Source: Anianabacter salinae (lineage in GTDB: Bacteria > Pseudomonadota > Alphaproteobacteria > Rhodobacterales > Rhodobacteraceae). Taken from it: DNA of 64,000 bases. The stretch spans positions 744,001 to 808,000 of the forward strand of contig NZ_JAHQZS010000002.1 of NCBI RefSeq assembly GCF_019061145.1, given 5' to 3'. The translations under genes and the position numbers were made by a program. The notes below the pieces were generated by a model. The model was given only the letters and a program-made list of their open reading frames with translations. It was not told where the DNA came from and made no database searches. Shown here in pieces: positions 1 to 8,528 of the stretch (its first letter is position 1; each line of letters begins with the position of its first letter).

Positions 1-2
1 GG

Positions 3-1184
3 CTTCTGGCAACGGCGTTGCTGGTCCTGGGTGCCGCGTTGTTCGGCGCTCTGGTGCCGCTCTCGACCGCTGTGGTCCTGCCCGCGCGCGCCGAGACGGC
101 GCGTCCGGCGGCAGAGCTTCTGCCAGATGCACCGGGCCGCATCGCGCGGGTGCTGGTGGCCAATGGCGACAGCGTCCGCGCCGGAGATGTGTTGATCCGG
201 CTCGACGCAGGGGGGCTGACGGCAAGGCGCGCCTCTGCCCTCGCCGAGATCGACGCACTATCCGCCCGGCTGGCGCGCATCGCCGCCGAGGCACGGGGCA
301 CCGCCCCGCCCGATGTACCCGGCTCTGCTGCCGCAACGCACGAGGCGACGCTTTTGTCTGCCCGGATCACGGCGCGGGACACCATGCGTGCCGCCCTTGT
401 CGCCCGCACCGAAACGCTGGAGCGTCAGCGCACCGCCCTTGCCGCCGAAGACCGCGCCCTTGCCGCCGAGCGAACGCTTCTGCGGGGCGAGCTTGCGCGG
501 CAAGCGCGGCTTGCGGCGCAGGGGCTCGCCCTAGACGAGCGACGGGCGGGGCTTGAAGTCGCGCTGGCCCGCAGCGATGGCTCGGCGGCGGCCCTGCACG
601 CCCGGCGCGCCGATCTGGCCGCGACCGAGAACGCCCTGCGCACAGAGCAGGCGCAGCTTGACGACCGCCTTGCCGAGGAGTTGGCCGAGCAGACCGCCGC
701 GCTGACGCCTGCCCTTGCCGCCGCGCGCGCCGCCCTTGCCGAGATCGACCGTCAGCGCGCTGCCCTGATCCTGCGGGCACCCGTCAGCGGCACCATCGAC
801 GCGCTAAGCGCGGCGCCGGGCGATCTGGCGCATCCCGGCGCAGCGCTGTTGCGGATCGTGCCGAACGGGCCTGTCCTGATCGCCGCCGCCCTGCCCCCGC
901 AGCAGCGTGAAGGGCTGGACGTCGGCGGCCCGGTGCGGATCAGGGTCGACGCCTCCGCCGGACCGGCCCCGACACTGACGGGCCGCATCCGCTGGATCTC
1001 GCCCGACGTGCAACCGATGGCAGCCGGTGCTCCGCCCGCCTACCGGATCGAGGCGCACGTCGATCAGGGGGCGCTGGCCCCCGGCCAGCCCGTCACGCTG
1101 GTCGCGCCCACCGGCCACGCCACCGCGCTGGCGCTGCTGCTGTCCCCCATCACGTCGGCACTGGCCCGTGCCGCGCCGGACTAG
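3..1184 (+). CDS. HlyD-family membrane fusion (periplasmic adaptor) protein, 5' truncated by the window edge
   Basis: The reading frame is open at the left edge, so the true start lies outside; a TTG at 18 is only an internal codon. The visible part begins with a hydrophobic membrane anchor ending near the AETARPAAELLP stretch. It continues with the first lipoyl-like half (GRIARVLVANGDSVRAGDVL) and a long Ala/Arg/Glu-rich alpha-helical hairpin of roughly residues 65-235. The second lipoyl half (LRAPVSGTIDALSAAPGDLA) follows, then a beta-barrel domain. This is the architecture of adaptors that link an inner-membrane ABC or MFS exporter to an outer-membrane channel. The partner genes must lie to the left, so the substrate cannot be assigned. 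Its TAG stop overlaps the stop of the convergent pxpA gene by three bases. Confidence 0.85.
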   Translation, partial: LLATALLVLGAALFGALVPLSTAVVLPARAETARPAAELLPDAPGRIARVLVANGDSVRAGDVLIRLDAGGLTARRASALAEIDALSARLARIAAEARGTAPPDVPGSAAATHEATLLSARITARDTMRAALVARTETLERQRTALAAEDRALAAERTLLRGELARQARLAAQGLALDERRAGLEVALARSDGSAAALHARRADLAATENALRTEQAQLDDRLAEELAEQTAALTPALAAARAALAEIDRQRAALILRAPVSGTIDALSAAPGDLAHPGAALLRIVPNGPVLIAAALPPQQREGLDVGGPVRIRVDASAGPAPTLTGRIRWISPDVQPMAAGAPPAYRIEAHVDQGALAPGQPVTLVAPTGHATALALLLSPITSALARAAPD

Positions 1185-1951
1185 CGGCGCCCTTCCATCT
1201 GCGCGACGGTAATCCCCGCCTCGATCAACGCGGCGCGCAGACCCCTCGCCAGCCCCACCGCCTCGGGCGTGTCGCCATGCACGCAGACGGTGTCGATGGC
1301 GGCAGGAATGCGCCCGCCGCTCGCGGTATGGATCGCGCCGTCCCGCAACATCGCCGTGATGCGCCGCGCCGCATCGTCCGTGTCATGGATCACCGCGCCG
1401 GGCAGCCGCCGGTCCACCAGCGTCGCGTCATCGTTGTAGGCGCGGTCGGCAAAGATCTCTCCGGCCCAGCGACATCCCAGCGCGCGCACTGCGGTCTCTT
1501 GCGCGGTGCCCGCCAGCACCACCACGATCAGGTCCGGGTCCAGATCCAGCGCGGCGGAATAACAGCTGCGCGCCATCCCGGCATCCTCGGACGTCATGTT
1601 CGACAGCGCGCCGTGCAGCTTGAGATGGCGCACACGGCCGCCCGCCGCGCGGGCCATGCCCTGCGCCGCGCCAAGCTGATAACGCACAAGATTGCCAAGA
1701 CTGTCGCCCGGAACGTCCATCCGCCGCCGCCCGAAGCCCTGCAGGTCCGCAAAGCCGGGATGCGCGCCGATGCCGACCCCGCGCGCGGCGGCCTCTGCCA
1801 TCACCTGCGCCATCACGTCGGGATCGCCCGCGTGAAAACCGCAGGCGATGTTGGCAGAGGTGACTATATCCAGAAGCGTGCTGTCCTCGCCCATTTGCCA
1901 GGGGCCGAACGCCTCGCCCATATCGGAGTTGAGATCGATGGTCAGGGTCAT
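1181..1951 (-). CDS. pxpA: 5-oxoprolinase subunit A (LamB/YcsF family)
   Basis: The 256-residue protein begins with the family hallmark DLNSDMGEAFG (residues 6-16), followed by SANIACGFHAGD (32-43). It lacks a signal peptide and matches the usual PxpA length of about 250. PxpA works with PxpB and PxpC in ATP-dependent opening of 5-oxoproline (pyroglutamate) to glutamate, a clean-up reaction in the cytoplasm. It is the last gene of the pxpB-pxpC-pxpA operon and its ATG overlaps the end of pxpC by four bases. The motif usually written KPHGALYN reads KLHGALSN here (residues 111-118), which may be a lineage variant. The family assignment is firm; the activity is inferred from the intact three-gene set. 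Confidence 0.9.
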   Translation of the reverse strand: MTLTIDLNSDMGEAFGPWQMGEDSTLLDIVTSANIACGFHAGDPDVMAQVMAEAAARGVGIGAHPGFADLQGFGRRRMDVPGDSLGNLVRYQLGAAQGMARAAGGRVRHLKLHGALSNMTSEDAGMARSCYSAALDLDPDLIVVVLAGTAQETAVRALGCRWAGEIFADRAYNDDATLVDRRLPGAVIHDTDDAARRITAMLRDGAIHTASGGRIPAAIDTVCVHGDTPEAVGLARGLRAALIEAGITVAQMEGRR

Positions 1952-2967
1952 GGTGCACCTTCAGGATCGGTCGCCGACACCACGCCGCCGACGAGGGAAT
2001 AGGACAGAAGATCGGCCATCGCAGCCGGATCGCGGATCAATGGACGGGGCGCGCGGGGCAAAGCTGCCAGATGCCTGCACCAACTCGTCAGCGCGGTCAG
2101 CGTCTCGTCCCGGTCGATCCAGCGCAGGCGCAGCGGCGCATCCGGACCGGCCTGTGCCACGCGTGGCAGATCGGGCTCCAGCACGCGGGCGATACGGGGG
2201 TAGCCGCCCGTCGCCTGGCATTCGGCCAGCAGCACAAAGGGCGTGCCGTCGCCGGTGATCTGGATGTCGCCAGGCAACACGATTTCGGATGGCAGCGACA
2301 AGAGCCCGCCGGTATCGAGGTCGCCGCCCTCGCCCACCAGCCGCGCACCCTGCCGATTGGCGCGCACGTCGGTGCGAAAGATGGTTTCGGCGAAGCGGCG
2401 AAGCGCCACGTCCGGGAACAGCCCGGTCTGCGCAGTCTCGAACAGGCGCAGCGCGCCGCCCGTCAGGCGGTCTGCAATCTCCAGCGTCAGGCCGATCGCT
2501 CCACCGGGATCGGGACCGACCTGAAGGCTGTCGCCATCCTCCAGCACCCGCCCTATCCCGGCCGCCAGATGCACTGCACGGGCGCCCAGCACCGGCTCCG
2601 TGGCGATGCCGCCGCCGACATGAAGGTAGCCATATCGCCCTGCCCGCGCCGCGCCGATCCGCAACTCGGCCCCGTGCGGCATGGCGTGAGAGGCGTTCCA
2701 TGTCAGCGCACGGCCATCCAGCGCCGCGTCCATCCGCGCGCCGGTCATGGCAATGCGCAGATCGCCGTCCGCGCGAAACGTGCCGCCCGCTCCGGCCATT
2801 TCAAGCGCGGCAAGGTCCGGCCCCTGCCCCAGCAGCGCCGCACCCTCGTGCAGTGCAAGTACATCCACCGCCCCGCCGCGCGACAGCCCCTTGGCGATCA
2901 TGCCCGGACGTCCAAGGTCCTGCACGGTTGTCGCGGGGCCCGCGCGCTGGACGATGAGGGCCGTCAC
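1948..2967 (-). CDS. pxpC: 5-oxoprolinase subunit C (KipA / biotin-dependent carboxyltransferase-like)
   Basis: The 339-residue protein starts with MTALIVQRAGPATTVQDLGR, the typical opening of the KipA/AHS2 domain (IVxAGxxTTVQDLGR). The motif GYLHVGGGI lies near residues 112-120, and PGDIQITGDGTPFVLLAECQ near 232-251 is also characteristic. The AHS2 fold is related to the carboxyltransferase half of urea amidolyase, but the flanking pxpA and pxpB genes make the 5-oxoprolinase role much more likely. Its start overlaps the pxpB stop by four bases and its end overlaps the pxpA start by four bases, so the three are probably translationally coupled. Confidence 0.9.
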   Translation of the reverse strand: MTALIVQRAGPATTVQDLGRPGMIAKGLSRGGAVDVLALHEGAALLGQGPDLAALEMAGAGGTFRADGDLRIAMTGARMDAALDGRALTWNASHAMPHGAELRIGAARAGRYGYLHVGGGIATEPVLGARAVHLAAGIGRVLEDGDSLQVGPDPGGAIGLTLEIADRLTGGALRLFETAQTGLFPDVALRRFAETIFRTDVRANRQGARLVGEGGDLDTGGLLSLPSEIVLPGDIQITGDGTPFVLLAECQATGGYPRIARVLEPDLPRVAQAGPDAPLRLRWIDRDETLTALTSWCRHLAALPRAPRPLIRDPAAMADLLSYSLVGGVVSATDPEGAP

Positions 2968-3716
2968 GCGATCTCCTCCACGCGGGCGCCGCCGTTGCCG
3001 GTGCTGTCGGCGCGCCGGATCTCGCCCAGTGCGTCCGGCGACACAGGGTCAAAGGCGATCTCGTCGCCAGCGGACAGCGGAAATGGGTCCTCCGCCTCGG
3101 GACGGAACACTCGGAACGCCGTCTGGCCGACATGGCGCCAGCCGGTCTGGCCGGGCCGTGCGAACAGGGTCAGTTGCCGCACCGCAAGCACCAGCGCCCC
3201 CTCGGGCACGCGGGGCGTCAGCCGGGTCTGGCGCGGCAGATCGAAGGCGGGCGGCAGCGTGCCGAGATAGGGCTGCCCCGGCGCGAAGCCGAGTGTCAGG
3301 ACCCGCAGCCGCGCCTGTGACAGGGCCGCGGCGGCGTCTTCTTCGGACAAGCCCGCCGCTTCGGCCGCCTCTGCCAGCCCAGGCGCCAGATCGCCGCCCC
3401 AGACGACCGGAAGGCGCCACAGGCGGCGGCCCGGCGGCAAGTCTGCCGCGCTCCAGTCCCGGCTGGACAAGAGGTTCTGCAACCGATCCTCCAGCGTCTC
3501 GGCACCCCTGGCCAACGGATCGAAGCGAACGAAGGCAGAGACCAGCGACGAGGATGTCTCGGACACCTCGGGCCAGCCTTCGGCGTCGATCGCGGCGCGG
3601 AACGCAAGCGCCGCGCGGTTGGCGGCGTCTTCAAAGGCCGTCGCAAAGCTGACAAGCCAGCCGTCGGGGCCAAGGGGGCGAAGCGTGGCGGACCTCATGC
3701 TCGATTGGTGGCGCAA
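2964..3716 (-). CDS. pxpB: 5-oxoprolinase subunit B (KipI family)
   Basis: This 250-residue AHS1/KipI-type protein is the first gene of the pxp operon. The C-terminal half holds the conserved run LRVLTLGFAPGQPYLGTLPP (about 137-156) and a PEGALVLAVRQLTLFARPGQ-like stretch (about 175-194). These match the GFxPGFPYLG and PAGSVGIAGxQTGIYPxxSPGGW-type regions of KipI, in a somewhat divergent form. PxpB and PxpC form a heteromer with PxpA. The region just upstream, 3717-3735, is short and separates it from the 3' end of sqdC on the same strand. Confidence 0.88.
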   Translation of the reverse strand: MRHQSSMRSATLRPLGPDGWLVSFATAFEDAANRAALAFRAAIDAEGWPEVSETSSSLVSAFVRFDPLARGAETLEDRLQNLLSSRDWSAADLPPGRRLWRLPVVWGGDLAPGLAEAAEAAGLSEEDAAAALSQARLRVLTLGFAPGQPYLGTLPPAFDLPRQTRLTPRVPEGALVLAVRQLTLFARPGQTGWRHVGQTAFRVFRPEAEDPFPLSAGDEIAFDPVSPDALGEIRRADSTGNGGARVEEIA

Positions 3717-3735
3717 CTGCCGGTCCGGGGCAAGC

Positions 3736-4593
3736 CTAGCACAGCATCCCCGGCAAGCTGGCGCGCAGACGGTCCCAGCCGCCCGGTGCCCAGCCGAGGG
3801 CGCGCAGGCGCGCGGTGTCCATCGCCGAGACCGCTGTTTCCGCGCGCGGCGGCAGCGGCGCCGGTGACCCGGTGATCGCGGCGACCTCGGCCAGAAGATC
3901 GCGGCGGTCGAGGATCAGGTCGGACACGTTCAGCACCGGTGGCAGCTCGTCCGCGGGCAATGCAAGGATCAGACGGCACGCAGCGGCCAGATCGGCGCCG
4001 TGAACTTCGGTTCCCGCGCGCGGGGCGACATCGCGCCCGGCCAGGAAATCCGCGAACAGGTCCGACCACTTGTGCCTTTGCCCTGGAACTGCGGCCCCGT
4101 AGACGCCAGTCACGCGCAGGGACACGCCCGGCACGGGCAGCGCCGCAAGTGCGGCCTCGCCCGCCGCCTTGACCTGCCCGTAAAGCGTATCGGGGCGCGG
4201 GGCCAAATCCTCGGACAACGCTGTGCCGGGCGGATAGTCGCCATAGACCGCGCGGGTAGACAGGAACACCACCCGGCCCACGCCGAAACGCGCGCAGGCA
4301 TCCAGCAGGGCCTGCGTTCCGTGCTGATTGCGCGCGACAAAGCCCGCCGGGTCGTCCCCCTCGCCGCCGCGATAGCGCCCCGGCAGGTGATCGAAAGCGG
4401 CGTGGACCACCGCGTCGATGCCGTCGAGCGGCGGCGCCTGTCCCATCGACCACGCCCGGTGCTCGGCCCCGGCCAGATCGCCCCCCTGCGGCGCAGTGCG
4501 CGACAGGATCACCACCTCGTCGCCCGCGCCAAGCGCCTCATGCACGATGAACCGCCCGACCAGCCCCGTGCCACCGGTGACGGCGATCCTCAT
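3736..4593 (-). CDS. sqdC: SqdC-like NAD(P)-dependent sugar-nucleotide epimerase/reductase of sulfolipid synthesis
   Basis: This is a 285-residue short-chain (extended SDR) protein. The N-terminal Rossmann motif GGTGLVG sits at residues 7-13, and a SxxxVYG-type active-site region (LSTRAVYGDYPPG) follows near 110-122, with Tyr later in the chain (DTLYGQVKAAGE). The chosen ATG at 4593 overlaps the sqdD stop as ATGA; an upstream extension to 4650 would run into sqdD and is rejected. In Rhodobacter sphaeroides the order sqdB-sqdD-sqdC is known for the sulfolipid operon, and the same order is seen here. The precise reaction of SqdC is not settled in the literature. The name rests on position plus fold, since epimerases of this fold are common. 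Confidence 0.8.
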   Translation of the reverse strand: MRIAVTGGTGLVGRFIVHEALGAGDEVVILSRTAPQGGDLAGAEHRAWSMGQAPPLDGIDAVVHAAFDHLPGRYRGGEGDDPAGFVARNQHGTQALLDACARFGVGRVVFLSTRAVYGDYPPGTALSEDLAPRPDTLYGQVKAAGEAALAALPVPGVSLRVTGVYGAAVPGQRHKWSDLFADFLAGRDVAPRAGTEVHGADLAAACRLILALPADELPPVLNVSDLILDRRDLLAEVAAITGSPAPLPPRAETAVSAMDTARLRALGWAPGGWDRLRASLPGMLC

Positions 4594-5396
4594 GGGTTCG
4601 GCAGGCTGGACAGTGGCGGCACCTCGCCCCCTTCCGCATAAGCGCGCCACAGGTCGATCAACGGGCGCAGGCGGTCGGCCTTGTCATGGTCCTGCCAAGG
4701 CTTTTCGTACTGGAAATGCAGGATGCGGATCGCGTCCCAACTCCACAATTCGGGCAGGTTGAACCAGACGTATTGCAGGGTGTTGAAGGGGATCGGCAGA
4801 CCGTGCCAGTCGGGGAAATAGTCCTGCAGGAACGTCTGGTCGGTCCTCCGCCAGAACGCGCCGGGCACATCGAGCCGGGCCAGCATGGCCTCGAACGTCG
4901 CGGGATCGGGCCGCGCGGTGAACACGCCCGAATTCATCCGGTGGAAATCCGCCAGCCCCTCGTAGACATTCGGCGCGGCGCAGAACTCGGGGTAGTCGAA
5001 CAGCGCGTCGCAAGGCTGCAGCATCAGCGCGTCGGCGTCGATGAACACCACCCGCGCATAATCGAGTTGCCACAGCCGCAGCTTGGCGAAGTTGTCGAGC
5101 GGCGTGTGGAACGCGGGCTTGCCGCCCTTGGTGAAAGGGGCCGCGCCGTGCAGGGCCTCGCGCTGATGGGCGGCGTTGAAGGCATCCGACGTCGGCAAAA
5201 GGTCCACCGGAACCAGTCGCGCGCCCAGCATGGCCAGCGGCGCCAGCGCCTCCGCCGTCACGCCGCCGGTGTGCATCACCACGATATCCGCGCCCGTCCC
5301 CGTCGCCCGGATCGAGCGCACCAGCGCCTTGGCCCCCAGCGCATAATCCGCGTTGGTGACAAGCGTGACATAGGCGCGGTCGCGCACTGGCGTCAC
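4590..5396 (-). CDS. sqdD: SqdD-like glycosyltransferase family 8 (glycogenin-type), sulfoquinovosyl transfer
   Basis: The 268-residue cytoplasmic protein opens with a GT8 start (RAYVTLVTNADYALGAKALV). Its metal-binding DxD motif is FIDADALML (D120 and D122), and it ends with the HFQYEKPW segment typical of the glycogenin group (HxxGxxKPW). In Rhodobacter SqdD is thought to transfer sulfoquinovose from UDP-sulfoquinovose to diacylglycerol, the final step of sulfolipid (SQDG) synthesis. The gene is embedded by four-base overlaps between sqdB upstream and sqdC downstream, which indicates translational coupling. Taken alone the family would only indicate a hexosyltransferase; the neighbours give the specific call. 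Confidence 0.85.
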   Translation of the reverse strand: MTPVRDRAYVTLVTNADYALGAKALVRSIRATGTGADIVVMHTGGVTAEALAPLAMLGARLVPVDLLPTSDAFNAAHQREALHGAAPFTKGGKPAFHTPLDNFAKLRLWQLDYARVVFIDADALMLQPCDALFDYPEFCAAPNVYEGLADFHRMNSGVFTARPDPATFEAMLARLDVPGAFWRRTDQTFLQDYFPDWHGLPIPFNTLQYVWFNLPELWSWDAIRILHFQYEKPWQDHDKADRLRPLIDLWRAYAEGGEVPPLSSLPNP

Positions 5397-6610
5397 GATG
5401 CGCTGCGGATCGCGCGGCCCTCGACATCATGGACGACGCGCTGGCCAAGGTCGCGGGTCCAGGCCGACACCGCTGGCACGCGGGCGCGGTCGATGCGGTG
5501 CGCGAACTTCTTCGCCACGTCCACCACTTCGGACAAAAGCCCGTCCTCCAGCGTCGTCGGCTCTAGCCCAAGCGCAAGGAACTGGTCGTTCTTCACGATC
5601 AGGTCGTTTTCTTCGGCTTCCTTGCGCGGGTTCGGCAGGTTGGCGATGCGCGCCCCGGTCTGCCGCGCCACCATCTCGGCCAGATCTCGCACGCGGTGGG
5701 TCTCTGTCATCTGGTTAAAGATCTTCACCCGCTCGCCCGCCTTCGGCGCATCGCCAAGCGCAAGCTCGATGCAGCGCACCGAATCGCGGATGTGGATGAA
5801 GGCGCGGGTCTGCCCGCCCGTGCCATGCACCGTCAGCGGATAGCCGATCGCCGCCTGTATGAGAAAGCGGTTGAGAACGGTGCCATAATCGCCGTCATAG
5901 TCGAACCGGTTGATCAGTTGCGGATGCCGCAACGTCTGGTCGGTGTGGGTGCCCCAGACGATGCCCTGATGCAGGTCGGTGATCCGCAGCCCGTCGTTCT
6001 GGGCGTAGAACTGGAACAGGATCTGATCGAGGGATTTGGTCATGTGATAGACTGACCCCGGCTTGGTCGGATACAGCACCTGCTGCGCGCGCTTGCCCGT
6101 CGGCGTGTCGATCTCGATGTCCAGATACCCCTCGGGGATGGGCGCGCCGACAGACGAATAGCCGTAGACCCCCATCGTGCCCAGATGCACGAGATGCGCG
6201 TCGATGCCGGTTTCCACCAGCGCCGCCAACAGGTTGTGCGTCGCGTTGGTGTTGTTGTTGACGGTATAGACCTTGTGGCGGTCGGATTTCATCGAATAGG
6301 GCGCAGCGCGCTGTTCGGCGAAATGGATCACCGCGTCAGGCTTTTCCTCGGCCAGCCAGCCCTTGAGCCGTTCATATTCCTTGGCAAGGTCGATCAGGTG
6401 GAACTGGATGCGGCGCCCCGTTTCCTGATGCCAGATGCGGCAGCGTTCCTGCACCGAATCCATCGGGGTCAGCGACTGCACCCCAAGCTCGGTGTCGATC
6501 CAGCGGCGCGACAGGTTGTCGACGATGTGCACCTCGTGGCCAAGATCGGACAGGTGCAGCGTGGTGGGCCAGCCGACAAAGCCGTCGCCCCCGAGAACCG
6601 CGATTTTCAT
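5393..6610 (-). CDS. sqdB: UDP-sulfoquinovose synthase
   Basis: The 405-residue protein makes UDP-sulfoquinovose from UDP-glucose and sulfite with bound NAD+. Residues 7-13 are the dinucleotide motif GGDGFVG. The run VDNLSRRWIDTELGVQSLTP (30-49) and HFAEQRAAPYSM (96-107) are hallmark SQD1/SqdB segments. T145 in LGTMGVYG and the pair Y188/K192 (YHMTK) supply the SDR catalytic residues. GGQTRAFIHIRDSVRCIELA near the C-terminal third is also characteristic. Length matches the family. A strong ribosome site (AGGAGG) precedes the ATG by about seven bases. It is the first gene of sqdBDC and is divergent from the GH13 gene at 6909. Confidence 0.96.
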   Translation of the reverse strand: MKIAVLGGDGFVGWPTTLHLSDLGHEVHIVDNLSRRWIDTELGVQSLTPMDSVQERCRIWHQETGRRIQFHLIDLAKEYERLKGWLAEEKPDAVIHFAEQRAAPYSMKSDRHKVYTVNNNTNATHNLLAALVETGIDAHLVHLGTMGVYGYSSVGAPIPEGYLDIEIDTPTGKRAQQVLYPTKPGSVYHMTKSLDQILFQFYAQNDGLRITDLHQGIVWGTHTDQTLRHPQLINRFDYDGDYGTVLNRFLIQAAIGYPLTVHGTGGQTRAFIHIRDSVRCIELALGDAPKAGERVKIFNQMTETHRVRDLAEMVARQTGARIANLPNPRKEAEENDLIVKNDQFLALGLEPTTLEDGLLSEVVDVAKKFAHRIDRARVPAVSAWTRDLGQRVVHDVEGRAIRSAS

Positions 6611-6908
6611 GCCATGCCTCCTGTTTTGCCGAGCCCGGTTGGCCGAAACGCCTACGCCCGCGCCAGATTGATGTATAGTGAAGAATTTGCGACGGCGTGG
6701 CCGGATGGCAAGACACCGCCGAAATCAATTTAATATCAATCACCTTTACCATGCGTACTGAGAATCCCATGAGACAGTCATCTGAAATTGATACACTTGG
6801 CACTTCGGGCCAGCTGCAATCCACGCGCTTGCGTTAGCGCAATCATTATAGGTTTGCCTGCGGCATCCGCGTCTGTAGGGTCGGCGGGGACTCAGCCGGA
6901 GGCAGGCA
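6611..6908. promoter_or_regulatory. Divergent control region between sqdB and the GH13 gene, with four ATTGAT elements
   Basis: This 298-base gap separates two divergent genes and is clearly more AT-rich than its surroundings. It holds ATTGATGTATA at 6667-6677, two reverse-strand copies of ATTGAT (ATCAAT at 6724-6729 and 6735-6740) and ATTGATACA at 6787-6795. Near-identical elements lie in front of smoC (18045-18066). A run AGGAGGCATGGC on the reverse strand is the sqdB ribosome site. No coding capacity is evident. Function as promoters and operator sites is inferred from position and repetition. Confidence 0.5.
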
Positions 6909-8528
6909 ATGAACGAATGGTGGCGCAGCGCGGTGATCTACCAGATCTATCCGCGCAGTTTTCAGGACACGACCGGCAACGGCATCGGCGATCTGCCCGG
7001 GATCACCCGGCGGCTCGATCATGTCGCCAGCCTTGGCGTCGATGCGATCTGGCTGTCGCCGTTCTTCACCTCGCCGCAAAAGGACATGGGATACGACATC
7101 TCGGACCATTGCGGCGTCGACCCGCTGTTCGGCACGCTCGAGGATTTCGACGCGCTGGTGACCCGCGCCCATGACCTGGGCCTGAAGGTGACGATCGATC
7201 AGGTGCCATCGCACACCTCGGACCAGCACGCCTGGTTCGAGGAAAGCCGCCAGTCAAAGGACAACCCGAAAGCCGACTGGTATGTCTGGGCCGACGCGCA
7301 TCCGGACGGCACGCCGCCCAACAACTGGCTGTCCGTGTTCGGCGGCCCTGCCTGGACATGGGAGCCGCGGCGCAGGCAGTATTACCTGCACTCGTTCCTG
7401 TCCACGCAGCCGCAGATGAACTTTCACAACCCCGAAGTGCCGCAGGCGATCCTTGATGCCATGCGGTTTTGGCTGGACCGGGGCGTTGACGGTTTCCGCC
7501 TCGACAGCATCAACTATCCCTTCCATGACGTTGAACTCAGGGACAATCCGCCGCTGCCGGAAGCGAGCGAGGACGACTGGGCCAACCCCTACAACGTCCA
7601 GATCCACGTCTACGACAAGACCCGGCCCGAGACGGTGGGCTTTCTGCAACAGGTGCGTGCGCTGCTGGACGAATACGAGGGCCGCACCAGCGTCGGCGAG
7701 GTCGGCGAAGGGCGCGGCGCGGGCAAGATCATGGGCGAGTATACCAAGGGCGGCAACCGGCTGCACATGGCCTACTCGTTCGAGATGCTGGGCCCCGTGT
7801 TCACCGCCGAGCACTTTCGCCGCTGCGTCGAGGGGTTCTTTCGCGATGCCCCCGATGGCTGGCCGTGCTGGGCGTTCTCGAACCACGACGTGATCCGCCA
7901 CGCCACGCGGTTCGCCGACCCGGGCGCGGACACCGACGCGCTTGCCCGCCAGTGCATCGCGCTGCTGTTGTCGTTCGAGGGTGCGGTCTGCATCTACCAG
8001 GGCGAGGAATGCGGCCAGACCGAGACCGAATTGACCTATGACGAGATCGTCGACCCGCCGGGCCTGAAATTCTGGCCCGATTACAAGGGCCGCGACGGGT
8101 GCCGCACCCCGATGGTCTGGGACAAGGACGCGGCGCATGGCGGCTTCACCACCGGCACGCCCTGGCTGCCGGTGAAGCCCGCGCAGGCCGCCCGCGCGGT
8201 CGAGTTGCAGGACGACGCCGAGGACAGCGTGCTGGACTACTACCGCGGGATTCTGGGCTGGCGCAAAGGCGCCGCGCCCCTCCTGCGCGGCACGACCGAA
8301 TTCCACGACATCGACGAGCCGATCCTCGCCTTCACCCGCGCCGATGGCGACGATGCACTGACCTGCGTGTTCAACCTTTCGCCGGAGGATGTCGCGCTGA
8401 AGCTGGATTGCGAGACGTCGTTGACGGGTCCGGCACGCAACGCTGGGCTGGGCGAGGACCAGTTGGAGCTTGGGCCGAACGGGTTCGCCTGGCTGACCGG
8501 CCGGGTAGAGTGCGCGCGGCTGGATTAA
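6909..8528 (+). CDS. Alpha-glucosidase, glycoside hydrolase family 13 (AglA-like)
   Basis: The 539-residue intracellular enzyme begins WWRSAVIYQIYPRSFQDTTG, the standard opening of the oligo-1,6-glucosidase/alpha-glucosidase branch of GH13. The four conserved regions are present. Region I appears as DQVPSHTS, with Ser where many members have Asn. Region II is GFRLDS with nucleophile D199, region III has the acid/base E264 (EVGEGR), and region IV is NHD at 325-327. It should hydrolyse short alpha-glucosides such as sucrose, maltose or trehalose. No sugar transporter lies next to it, unlike typical agl operons. It is head-to-head with sqdB and its stop overlaps the convergent gene at 8525 by four bases. 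Nothing in the sequence suggests sulfoquinovosidase activity. Confidence 0.9.
   Translation: MNEWWRSAVIYQIYPRSFQDTTGNGIGDLPGITRRLDHVASLGVDAIWLSPFFTSPQKDMGYDISDHCGVDPLFGTLEDFDALVTRAHDLGLKVTIDQVPSHTSDQHAWFEESRQSKDNPKADWYVWADAHPDGTPPNNWLSVFGGPAWTWEPRRRQYYLHSFLSTQPQMNFHNPEVPQAILDAMRFWLDRGVDGFRLDSINYPFHDVELRDNPPLPEASEDDWANPYNVQIHVYDKTRPETVGFLQQVRALLDEYEGRTSVGEVGEGRGAGKIMGEYTKGGNRLHMAYSFEMLGPVFTAEHFRRCVEGFFRDAPDGWPCWAFSNHDVIRHATRFADPGADTDALARQCIALLLSFEGAVCIYQGEECGQTETELTYDEIVDPPGLKFWPDYKGRDGCRTPMVWDKDAAHGGFTTGTPWLPVKPAQAARAVELQDDAEDSVLDYYRGILGWRKGAAPLLRGTTEFHDIDEPILAFTRADGDDALTCVFNLSPEDVALKLDCETSLTGPARNAGLGEDQLELGPNGFAWLTGRVECARLD

Noticed and set aside
1948-3716. Urea carboxylase/allophanate-type subunits
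   Set aside because: KipA/KipI-like domains also occur in urea amidolyase, but pxpA is in the same operon and no biotin carboxylase domain is present, so 5-oxoprolinase fits better.
6909-8528. GH13 enzyme as the missing sulfoquinovosidase
   Set aside because: Known sulfoquinovosidases are GH31 or GH188. This protein has ordinary GH13 alpha-glucosidase regions and no recognised sulfonate-binding feature.
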